From positions 179,216,556-179,280,555 of the forward strand of contig CP136067.1 in assembly GCA_032622095.1 (NCBI GenBank): DNA of 64,000 nt, given 5' to 3'. Both the position numbers and the translations under genes were made by a program. This document shows positions 36,501 to 40,799 of the stretch, piece by piece. This DNA comes from Siphonodentalium dalli (Eukaryota; Mollusca; Scaphopoda; Gadilida; Siphonodentaliidae). Under the pieces are notes generated by a model. The model was not told the origin of the DNA and did no database searches. It was given only the letters and a program-made list of their open reading frames with translations. How positions within the stretch are numbered: the first letter of the stretch is position 1; each line of letters starts with the position of its first letter.

Positions 36501-37168
36501 AAAGGTAATTTTGATTAAACCTACAGTAATGCTCTAATTAATCGACACCTTAAACACAGCAGAATTATGGGTAACTTTTCAGGATTTAGTCAGAAATATG
36601 GCTCGTCCCCGAGAGCTTTCCGATGAATGGCAACAAGCCATATTTCCGACTAAATCCTGAAAAGTTACCCATAATTCTGCTGTGTTTAAGGAGTCGATTA
36701 TTTAGAGCATTACTGTATGGGTCCTGCTGAATTTCAAATCAACTGAAAAAAATTTGGTGGCCACGATGAAACACACTTGAAAAATCTGTTTCATTCTACG
36801 AAAACAGCGTGTATGCACAAATGGAACTATTGGAGACTCACATATATAAGAGGTTGCACTGGCACATTATATTTAATGCTGAACCAGCTCCTGTCATGAA
36901 AGGGTTCAATGAAATGTATGATAAATAGTTTATCAACACCCTGTAGGTTCACGAGATTGGTATTCAAGTCTCGCTACATTCTCAGGACCGTAATCGACAC
37001 ATCCTTGAGGACTTGGCAATATACCACCCAGAGAAGTTAGCTCAACCTGAATGTATGGATCTCGGAAACCCACATGGTGGTGATAAACTATATGTACATG
37101 TAACTTACCCAAAAGATGACATTGAAGAAGAAGAGGAAGAACCTCGCCATTCCGCTGCAGAAACCCAT
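11830..37168 (-). CDS. Tetraspanin (four-pass membrane organiser), 8 coding exons
   Basis: CDS = complement of join(11830..11889, 14174..14257, 21980..22051, 26475..26552, 27907..28023, 34029..34103, 35569..35778, 37109..37168); 251 codons plus stop. All introns are phase 0 with GT-AG ends. Visible topology: TM1 about 10-33, small loop with sequon N38, TM2 about 60-80, short cytosolic RKSK turn, TM3 about 86-111, large extracellular loop about 112-217, TM4 about 218-243, tail RQADREKY. Loop cysteines are C157-C158-G159, C187-C188, C194 and C206, the six-cysteine pattern. Polar N16, E102 and E232 sit in TM1, TM3 and TM4 as is usual for the family. Juxtamembrane cysteines (4, 77, 78, 86, 241, 243) could be palmitoylated. 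Sequons also occur at N119 and N174. Known family role: lateral organisation of integrins and other partners in membrane microdomains. The tail lacks the GYEVM-type lysosomal signal of CD63, so a plasma-membrane protein is more likely. The exact orthologue is not determined. Confidence 0.95.
12282..12492. mobile_element. Family C hAT-like MITE with 8-bp target duplication
   Basis: Ends caagccttg and caaggcttg, with acatcatg directly repeated on both sides (12274-12281 and 12493-12500). Interior: inverted blocks of 'gcagaatgaggtccccagagggtgaattt'. The 8-bp duplication supports a hAT-type element. It lies in tetraspanin intron 7. Confidence 0.85.
12501..12813. other. Intron 7 sequence, no feature recognised
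   Basis: No repeat or exon seen. Confidence 0.4.
12814..13208 (-). mobile_element. Family B1 piggyBac-like MITE, complete
   Basis: TTAA flanks, two hairpins. The right side has a local triplication of 'ttttggccgg'. Confidence 0.82.
13209..13684. other. Intron 7; dispersed motif at 13408-13463
   Basis: 'acgctctttattagttccatatcaggaatt' matches sequence at 63659 and, more weakly, at 4407. Nothing else recognised. Confidence 0.4.
13685..14130 (-). mobile_element. Family B1 MITE with expanded spacer
   Basis: TTAA flanks; two hairpins. The A/T spacer between them is enlarged by repeats of 'ttgttaaagaatgtaagaaaaa'. It ends 43 bp from the exon 7 donor. Confidence 0.8.
14174..14257 (-). CDS. Tetraspanin coding exon 7 (last loop Cys, TM4)
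   Basis: Codes residues 205-232: GCETGLLDWFESK then MLIIIGVGFGLAALE. C206 is the last large-loop cysteine (the GC motif), followed by TM4 with its conserved glutamate E232. The acceptor is catatag and the donor gtgagac. A family B1 element ends 43 bp inside the next intron. Confidence 0.95.
14630..14844. mobile_element. Family E piggyBac-like palindromic MITE
   Basis: TTAA flanks; a near-complete palindrome from CCCTTTAAGTGCCAAGTCC to its inverse, meeting at agagctctt. No coding capacity. Confidence 0.82.
14932..16443. mobile_element. Family A MITE split by a 1.37-kb insertion
   Basis: The left part, 14932-15038, has lost the hairpin centre; the right part, 16407-16443, ends gggaattactgta. 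The 15039-16406 element separates them inside 'ttaccca|taattctg'. Confidence 0.75.
15039..16406. mobile_element. Family J: 1.37-kb TIR element nested in a family A MITE
   Basis: Ends aggccaaaaaaaaagggttttgattctcgggca and the inverse gcccgagaatcaaaacccttttttttttggcct, a TIR of over 30 bp. A 105-codon open frame at 15399-15716 matches nothing I recognise. A related fragment lies at 30170-30420. The target duplication is unclear; superfamily unknown. Confidence 0.72.
16882..17755. mobile_element. Family K hAT-like non-autonomous element, 874 bp
   Basis: Starts CAGGGACCAGCC and ends GGCTGGTCCCTG; subterminal 'gggcgaa...ttcgccc' blocks are inverted at both ends. An exact 8-bp target duplication, cttttttg, lies at 16874-16881 and 17756-17763. 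No transposase frame. Intron 6. Confidence 0.88.
17807..18205 (+). mobile_element. Family B1 piggyBac-like MITE, complete
   Basis: TTAA flanks; two 69-nt hairpins; 'ttggccggtt' doubled at the left. Intron 6. Confidence 0.82.
18216..21314 (+). mobile_element. Family L composite repeat, copy 1 (3.1 kb)
   Basis: Begins aacaagacagtcaatgactgtggggtcgctcacc; consists of degenerate units with 'tgacc(c/t)catttgaacaaatctga...'; ends (ggac)n-gaggagtgatgactatagctccaccggagacttcgtctcaggtgagctaaaa, broken here only by position. It contains the 454-bp tandem segment and a TA tract at about 20866-20882. Same layout as 22513-25151. No coding region is recognisable. Confidence 0.7.
19210..20400 (+). repeat. 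454-bp tandem repeats inside family L
   Basis: 'ccccagttgaagttggtgat' recurs near 19222, 19674 and 20122. Each unit contains family C hairpin blocks ('agaatgaggtc(t/c)ccagagggtgaattt'). Confidence 0.78.
21315..21979. other. Intron 6 next to exon 6, no repeat recognised
   Basis: One of the few repeat-poor stretches inside the gene. Confidence 0.4.
21980..22051 (-). CDS. Tetraspanin coding exon 6 (second Cys pair)
   Basis: Codes residues 181-204: YVYPAKCCELAASCK then nine residues. C187-C188 correspond to the family's PxSCC position and C194 to the optional extra cysteine. The acceptor is ctttttcag and the donor gtaggtga. The exon lies between two direct copies of a 2.6-3.1-kb repeat (18216-21314 and 22513-25151). 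Confidence 0.94.
22052..22512. other. Intron 5 next to exon 6, no repeat recognised
   Basis: Repeat-poor; carries the exon 6 acceptor. Confidence 0.4.
22513..25151 (+). mobile_element. Family L composite repeat, copy 2 (2.6 kb)
   Basis: Same start (aacaagacagtcaaagactgtgg) and same end (caccggagacttcgtctcaggtgagct) as the 18216 copy, same orientation. It contains a family C copy at about 23965-24400 and a GGAC tract at 25035-25095. Confidence 0.7.
23965..24400. mobile_element. Family C element inside family L
   Basis: caagcctgaatatagtgtc at the left; inverted 'gcagaatgaggt...acctcattctgcaaatgtcagacatac' blocks. Longer C variant, with a 'gcccattgggcac(c/t)tcaatta' middle. Confidence 0.6.
25176..25400 (+). 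mobile_element. Family B2 piggyBac-like MITE, right end decayed
   Basis: TTAACCCTTTCGTGGCGGGAG start, then two hairpins of the 'gccaatgcattct...tatataagagaatg' type with 'ctcccatagggag'-like centres. No clean TTAA on the right. Confidence 0.65.
25450..25731. mobile_element. Family A MITE with internal duplication
   Basis: The centre 'gccattcatcggaaa...aacaagccatatttccgact' is duplicated in tandem, giving 282 bp. Confidence 0.8.
25830..26115. mobile_element. Family C fragment
   Basis: 'gcagaatgaggtccccagagggtgaatttagtgacgc' and the following 'cccattgggcacctcaattatg' middle; it breaks off at gatgaggcctaa. Confidence 0.6.
26117..26228. repeat. 112-bp duplicate of 25678-25790
   Basis: The right end of the 25450 family A copy plus its downstream flank (atgaacaaattgaaaat...caatgttgcatccatgga) is repeated here. 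Confidence 0.82.
26229..26443. mobile_element. Family A palindromic MITE, 31 bp from exon 5
   Basis: 215-bp palindrome with 'tacagtgacgctctaag' ends. It lies 31 bp beyond the exon 5 boundary, inside intron 5. Confidence 0.83.
26475..26552 (-). CDS. Tetraspanin coding exon 5 (CCG motif)
   Basis: Codes residues 155-180, beginning LKCCGWANKKDYD and ending NGTFNDG. It contains the diagnostic CCG (157-159) of the large extracellular loop and the sequon N174-G-T. The acceptor is tattatag and the donor gtaagtac. Confidence 0.96.
26829..27050. mobile_element. Family K-like fragment
   Basis: 'cagggtccagcatagaggtttcaaattgggagaagt' resembles the K terminus; the interior 'gggagaagt' blocks parallel K's 'gggcgaagt'. 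Right end not identified. Confidence 0.45.
27068..27480. repeat. Diverged tandem monomers, about 180 bp
   Basis: 'atcaaaatcg(g/c)t', 'aaatatgaat(g/t)aaat' and 'ttcgaacttgttcga(a/g)atattgttgcaacag' recur twice to three times. Confidence 0.65.
27674..27887. mobile_element. Family A MITE with mismatched ends, 20 bp from exon 4
   Basis: The left end is of the 'atgctctaagtaatcgactt' subfamily; the right end is 'agtggtcaattactttgggcattactgta'. The arms come from different subfamilies, suggesting recombination or conversion. Confidence 0.8.
27907..28023 (-). CDS. Tetraspanin coding exon 4 (first part of large loop)
   Basis: Codes residues 116-154, beginning VKDNVTEALQTKLKDDYG and ending FTKEFDDLQKE. 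This is the helical stalk of the large extracellular loop, before the CCG motif. It carries the sequon N119-V-T. The acceptor is ttctttag; the donor gtatat is weaker than the others. Confidence 0.94.
28079..29514. mobile_element. hAT-like element M, 1.44 kb
   Basis: CAGGGTTTCCG start and CGGAAACCCTG end; ttattg lies directly on both sides (28073-28078 and 29515-29520). It starts 56 bp outside exon 4's acceptor. Short frames inside (28920-29120 and 29262-29492) match nothing I recognise. A B1 copy is nested in it. Confidence 0.7.
28382..28781 (+). mobile_element. Family B1 MITE nested in element M
   Basis: TTAA flanks and two hairpins; one hairpin has a single change (gaggcaacc), which creates a mismatch. 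Confidence 0.82.
29605..30169. mobile_element. Family N repeat ending in GGAC tract
   Basis: Left 'gagtgctagcatacccccacc', right 'gtataccccccattttcttcgaaagtgggggtata'. Direct repeats of 'ttattgaaatcggttcatatttgttaaagttat' inside; GGAC microsatellite at about 30063-30120. Confidence 0.55.
30170..30420. mobile_element. Family J fragment
   Basis: 'catttgattctcaggcaattttg', 'cccatag...agtaagcatggg' and 'tacatcatataggga' align with 15050-15290. Confidence 0.65.
30483..31245. mobile_element. Family O repeat with poly-C head
   Basis: Starts caagtgcaccgctaggcggaggtaac then 39 C. Two close direct repeats (about 30827 and 31006) of 'ctgaattttctaagtcaaaaa...cgaaacaacggctatgg'. Ends in a 'cccccaaatctccatcggagatcgggggcata' hairpin. 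Confidence 0.55.
30508..30546. repeat. Poly-C tract, 39 nt
   Basis: Uninterrupted C run; the true length is uncertain in any assembly. Confidence 0.95.
31246..31859. other. Intron 3, no feature recognised
   Basis: Contains an inverted pair, 'ggaatagtccac...' and 'gtggactattcc'-like, at 31245-31282; otherwise nothing. Confidence 0.4.
31860..32785 (-). mobile_element. Family H element, complete, reversed
   Basis: Both terminal hairpins are present: gtttacccataccatagtatggtaaac at the left and gccgatcgtgatcggcctctcgtt at the right. Four monomers with 'agttatggccctttttc' lie between. An A/T low-complexity patch sits at 32570-32710. Confidence 0.75.
32786..33335. other. Intron 3, no feature recognised
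   Basis: No repeat or exon recognised. Confidence 0.4.
33358..33977. mobile_element. TIR element P, flanked by 22-bp direct repeats
   Basis: Ends cagggttcgcgctg and cagcgcgaaaccctg; subterminal 'ttggcaaaa' blocks are inverted. ctgaatatatctaatgtgaggt occurs immediately left (33336-33357) and 2 bp to the right (33980-34001). The right repeat abuts exon 3's downstream intron side. Confidence 0.72.
34029..34103 (-). CDS. Tetraspanin coding exon 3 (TM3)
   Basis: Codes residues 91-115, YIILMVIIMGGEIAAAVLAI then IYQGD. E102 is the conserved TM3 glutamate. The acceptor is tttttatttgcag and the donor gtaagtgc. A family B2 element ends about 20 bp upstream of the acceptor, so the branch point probably lies in or beside transposon-derived sequence. 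Confidence 0.95.
34124..34362. mobile_element. Family B2 MITE at the exon 3 acceptor
   Basis: TTAACCATTCCATGACTGGAG start; two hairpins with 'ctcccatagggaa' and 'ctctatgggag' centres. It begins 21 bp beyond exon 3's first base. Confidence 0.7.
34586..34830. mobile_element. Mosaic MITE: family E ends with one B1 hairpin
   Basis: TTAACCCTTTCAGTGCCA and TGGCACTCAAAGGGTTAA are family E ends, but the core (about 34710-34778) is one B1 hairpin, and an extra 'ggccgatctcatcggcc' palindrome lies at the left. Confidence 0.72.
35323..35555. mobile_element. Family E MITE, left end lost, 13 bp from exon 2 donor
   Basis: Right end TTGGCACTGAAAGGGTTAA is intact; the palindrome core meets at agagctctt; a partial left arm is repeated. 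The donor gtaagtgttcacc directly adjoins the TTAA. Confidence 0.78.
35569..35778 (-). CDS. Tetraspanin coding exon 2 (TM1 end, small loop, TM2)
   Basis: Codes residues 21-90. It opens LSGLAILGLGIWF, which completes TM1, continues through a 24-residue small extracellular loop with the sequon NIT at N38, and ends with TM2 and GFAGCCGAIRKSKCLLGL, the typical TM2 / inner-loop signature. The acceptor is a T-rich tract plus ccag; the donor is gtaagtgt. A piggyBac-like palindrome (family E) begins only 13 bp into the following intron. Confidence 0.96.
35859..36263. mobile_element. TIR element Q, 405 bp
   Basis: Ends gaggcccccacccccc and ggggggtgggggcctc; tgaatt lies directly on both sides (35853-35858 and 36264-36269). 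Interior repeats of 'tggaatacggaatacc(a)(c/g)ttaaca'. Intron 1. Confidence 0.7.
36522..36717. mobile_element. Family A palindromic MITE
   Basis: TA flanks; left arm shortened (atggctcgtccccgagagc). Intron 1. Confidence 0.82.
37109..37168 (-). CDS. Tetraspanin coding exon 1 (N-terminus, start of TM1)
   Basis: Codes residues 1-20, beginning MGFCSG and ending in FFFNVIFW, followed by the donor gtaagtta. The ATG has A at -3 and G at +4, and an in-frame TAA lies 10-12 nt upstream (37178-37180), so this start is well fixed. N16 is the conserved polar residue of TM1. The run of phenylalanines at 10-15 is unusually dense but fits a membrane helix. Confidence 0.93.
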
Positions 37169-37195
37169 TGTTATTCTTTAGTTATGTTAATTTAC
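37169..37195 (-). other. Likely 5' UTR segment with splice acceptor
   Basis: On the minus strand, atcttttcag ends at 37195, and 26 bases of leader follow before the ATG. This looks like a splice acceptor inside the 5' UTR, so the promoter and a non-coding first exon would lie further upstream, across or beyond the N gap. The alternative, that transcription starts nearby, cannot be excluded. Confidence 0.45.
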
Positions 37196-37236
37196 TGAAA
37201 AGATAAATAATTGAGCACTATTAGTCAACATGCTAA

Positions 37237-37336
37237 NNNNNNNNNNNNNNNNNNNNNNNNNNNNNNNNNNNNNNNNNNNNNNNNNNNNNNNNNNNNNNNN
37301 NNNNNNNNNNNNNNNNNNNNNNNNNNNNNNNNNNNN
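37237..37336. other. Assembly gap of 100 N
   Basis: Exactly 100 N, the conventional size for a scaffold gap of unknown length. It lies 68 bp upstream of the first coding exon, so upstream leader or promoter sequence may be missing. Confidence 0.99.
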
Positions 37337-37503
37337 TCTGTTGTTGTTGAGAGAGATTAAAGCTATGGTTAAATTACTATAATTCAGATATGTCTGATAT
37401 ACTGGTATGCAATAAATATAAATTACTTGTAGGAATGATACTGATTATACATACATGCATATCGTACTTCAAACAACAAACAAAATAATGAAAATTGAAG
37501 ATG

Positions 37504-37690
37504 GTAGATCATGCCATGAATCTCAACTCTGGCTAACGTCCATAGAGATCATATATGTATTCCACCAGTACAAAACACTTTTTGAACAGGTAACCTTATA
37601 AAGTCGAAAAAATAACACGGGGAATATGGGAGACATGGGTCAGCATACTTGTAGGTGGCGGCAACACAATTTAGTGGTCACCCAATGGGC
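37504..37690. mobile_element. Family D fragment
   Basis: 'atcatgccatgaatctcaactctggctaacgtccatagagatcat...accttataaagtcg' matches the left arm of 50893-51413. The right arm is absent. Confidence 0.65.
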
Positions 37691-37699
37691 CATACGCGT

Positions 37700-37890
37700 A
37701 GCTACTGGTCTACACATTACTTAATACTCCATTGATCTAACAAGATCTGGATCAAAAGAAGCTGGGCTCCATATTGCTTATAACTCCATTGATCTAACGA
37801 TATCTGGGTCAAAAACAAGCTGGGCTCTAAATTGCTGAAAACTCTGTTGATCTAACAAGATTTTAGTCAAAACAAGCTAGCATTTTTCAC
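37700..37890. repeat. Three tandem units of about 68 bp
   Basis: 'actccattgatctaac(a)agatctgg(a/g)tcaaaa..aagctgggctc' three times, the last most diverged. Confidence 0.8.
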
Positions 37891-38250
37891 AAAAATGTCC
37901 ATAACAGTATAATGTATTTGTATGACTGCCGTGTACTGTTCTACTACATATTAGTTCAAGTAATCAATGTACATATACTGGTACCAATTCATAATATATT
38001 GACCCCACAAGGCAACCATCATCATATTAAATGTATTCTCTGCAAAAGCAGCTTTAAATGGAAAATTCAAACGGAAAGAATATCCTGTAAATCAAAGCGA
38101 CCATCGAGCAAATCTGGTCGATCACAATACATAATCCCCTGACATTTACAGACTACGCTCTGTTCATACTATATATCAAGGCGAGCACTGAATTAATCAT
38201 ATGCAAATGGCGGTGTGGCCTTCTCTCCGAATAGGCATAGGCAGGCATGA

Positions 38251-38433
38251 ATAAAGCCCATTTACAATTAATAGTAATTGTGCTGCAGTAGACACTTTAT
38301 GGGGGAAAAGAGAGAAGTCACTGTGATACTGCGAAGTACAGAACTGAATAATAAATAATGCATACACGCTGCCATGGTGTCTGATGACAAATATGGCCTG
38401 GAGCACATATATTCTATGGGATTGTTATATAGA
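38251..38433. repeat. Family R repeat, copy 1
   Basis: 'gaataaagcccatttacaattaatagtaattgtgctgcagtag...ataaataatgcatacacgctgccatggtgtctg...cacatatattctatggga'. Related copies lie at 39078-39262 and 40038-40230. Nature unknown. Confidence 0.75.
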
Positions 38434-38448
38434 CTGAGAACAGTATTT

Positions 38449-38471
38449 GGGGGGGGGGGGGGGGGGGGGGG
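38449..38471. repeat. Poly-G tract, 23 nt
   Basis: Uninterrupted G run directly after family R copy 1. Confidence 0.95.
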
Positions 38472-38499
38472 TTTACTAGTTCTATTAGGTGCCAACATA

Positions 38500-38602
38500 T
38501 TCATGTCATCAACTGATCACGAAGTACATGTAAACGAAGGTTCGAATCCACCATGAGCATGGATTTGCAATCCATGTAAAGGGGAAGATGAATTGATTTG
38601 TA
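38500..38602 (+). repeat. Possible tRNA-derived SINE tail
   Basis: ggttcgaatcc (a pol III B-box match), then 'atgagcatggatttgcaatccatgtaaaggggaag'. A similar order recurs at 39600-39650. No A box found upstream. Confidence 0.35.
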
Positions 38603-38975
38603 TACAGTAATGCCCTAAGTAATCGACTCCATAACCACAGCAGAATTATGGGTAACTTTTCAGGATTTAGTCGGAAATATGGCTTATTGCCATTCATCGG
38701 AAAGCTCTCGCCGAGAGCTTTCGATGAATGGCAACAAGCAATATTTCCGACTAAATCCTGAAAAGTTACCCATAATTCTGCTGTGGGTTATGGAGTCGAT
38801 TACTTAGGGCATTACAAAATATGGAAATATGGCTTTATATATTGCCATTCATCGGAAAGCTCTCAGGGAGAGCTTTCCGATGAATGGCAACAAGCAATAT
38901 TTCCGACTAAATCCTGAAAAGTTACCCATAATTCTGCTGTGGTTATGGAGTCCGATTACTTAGGCCATTACTGTA
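38603..38975. mobile_element. Family A MITE, one and a half copies
   Basis: A complete palindrome to about 38815, then a second centre and right arm ending at 38975. Confidence 0.8.
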
Positions 38976-39077
38976 TATGGGCAAGTTTAGTCAGTTGCTT
39001 TACGTCAATTGTGGTGAGCAGTGGTTTCAATGTGCAGTGGAGTGGAGTGTTTCCTCTTAAATTTGACATTGTGCTGA

Positions 39078-39262
39078 TGAATAAAGCCCATTTGCAATTA
39101 ATAGTAATTGTGGTGCAGTAGAAATTTTATAGGGAAAAGTCACGGTGATACTGCCAAGTACAAAACTGAATAATAAATAATGCATAGACGCTGCCATGGT
39201 GTCTGGTGACAAATACAGCCTGGAGCACATATATTCTATGGGATGTTATATAGACTGCGAAC
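39078..39262. repeat. Family R repeat, copy 2
   Basis: Closely matches copy 1 over about 180 bp; the poly-G is absent. Confidence 0.75.
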
Positions 39263-39357
39263 AATCGATGACCATGAAGGACTACGTGTAGTTGCTATTA
39301 CATGTAGATGCATGGCACAATAGGCCAACAAATAGGCCAACACAAGTTATCACAAAG

Positions 39358-39572
39358 TACAGTAATGCCCTAAATAATTGACTCCTTAACCACAGCGGAT
39401 TATGGGTCATTTTTCAGGATTTATTCAGAAATATGGCTTGTTGCCATTCATCAGAAAGCTCTCACTAAGAGCTTTCCGATGAATGGCAACAAACCATATT
39501 GCCGACTAAATCCTGAAAAGTACCCATATTTCTGCTGTGGTTAAGGAGTCAATTATTTAGGGCATTACTGTA
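39358..39572. mobile_element. Family A palindromic MITE
   Basis: 215 bp, TA flanks, several private changes in both arms. Confidence 0.82.
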
Positions 39573-39589
39573 CTAGTACATGCACATAG

Positions 39590-39660
39590 CTAGTACACAT
39601 AGGTTCGAACCCTGATGAGCAGATTTGTAATCCACACAAAGGGAAGGTAGCCTGATTTAT
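39590..39660 (+). repeat. Possible SINE tail, second copy
   Basis: ggttcgaaccctgatgagcagatttgtaatccacacaaagggaag, parallel to 38538-38585. Directly after a family A MITE. Confidence 0.35.
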
Positions 39661-39697
39661 ATATATATGTACATGTATATCAGGTTTGTCAGTAGCT

Positions 39698-39960
39698 TTA
39701 ACCCTTTCATGATGGGAGCTGCGCTGGTGCAGCATTAACAACCATGAGCCAGTGCATACTCTTATATATATGTGAGTCTCTAATAGGGAGCATCGCATAT
39801 CTAAGAGAATGCATTGGCTTACAAGATCAAGGTAAATATTGTTAGGCCAATGCATTCTCTTATATATGCAAGGAACCTACGGGCGACTCGCATATATAAG
39901 AGAATGCATTGGCACAGGGTTTCCCAAAAATTCAGGAAGTTCAAGTCATCAAAAAGTTCA
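39698..39960 (+). mobile_element. Family B2 MITE, right end decayed
   Basis: TTAACCCTTTCATGATGGGAG start; two hairpins; right end 'cccaaaaattcaggaagttcaagtcatc' lacks TTAA. Confidence 0.7.
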
Positions 39961-40037
39961 ATACAGGAATTGTGGTTTCTAACTGCAGTGGACTGATTTT
40001 CTCTGCAATGAATTAACTCCACCCATAAAATTTCCCA

Positions 40038-40230
40038 ACATGAATAAAGTCCATTTACAAATAACGGTAATTGTGCTGCCATAGTCACTTTATAGGGAAA
40101 TGAGAGGAAGTCATCGTGATATTGCCGAGTATAAAATCAAATAATAAATAATGCATACAGTGTACATGCTGCCATTGCGTCTGATGCTATTAACTATGGT
40201 CTGGAACACATACCATACATTCTATGGGAT
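40038..40230. repeat. Family R repeat, copy 3
   Basis: More diverged than copies 1 and 2; leads directly into a family D fragment. Confidence 0.65.
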
Positions 40231-40276
40231 GTAAATCATGTTAGATGGTACCGAGAGACCATGACAAGATAGACTT

Positions 40277-40620
40277 AGATCATGCCATGAATATCTACTC
40301 AGGCTAACGCCCGTAGAGATCATATTCCAACAGAACAAAACCTTGGAACTTTTTGAAGTTTTGACAGGAAACCTTATAAAGTCAAAACAATATCGTGGGG
40401 AATATATTTCTTAGATAATTCCTTAATAATGTACTCTACTGTACTAGTAGGTAAAGGTCCCAAATCGAAATTGCCTGCTTTTGTGCGACTATTCTGAGCC
40501 GATATCTCAATAGATATTGAATTAATTACCAAGGATAAACTCCATAATTGTTAGGGACACAAATCAAAATCGCTCACTAAGTCAATTAGATGATGAAATT
40601 TCAAGTGAGGACCTTCACCT
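40277..40620. mobile_element. Family D left half
   Basis: 'atcatgccatgaatatctactcaggctaacgcccgtagagatcat' and onward to 'aggaccttcacctgcagtaaa'; the inverted right arm is missing. Confidence 0.65.
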
Positions 40621-40799
40621 GCAGTAAACATTTATATACCCATCATTTTGATGGGCAATCCCCCTGCAATATCATAAACCCTGATTGAAGACACTAACAG
40701 CAAGTGGCATTTCAACATATGAGATCCTAATAATTAATAGCAGTCACAGGGGCGGGGTCATTTAAGCTACGTGTACCCTAATTAAAGATAGCGAGGTTA

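Noticed and set aside
11830-37168. Naming the gene CD63, CD9 or CD151
   Set aside because: Family membership is clear, but the tail lacks the CD63 lysosomal motif and no alignment could be run, so a specific orthologue is not claimed.
37013-37198. Plus-strand frame with acidic stretch
   Set aside because: It is the antisense of tetraspanin exon 1; the acidic run mirrors the phenylalanine codons.
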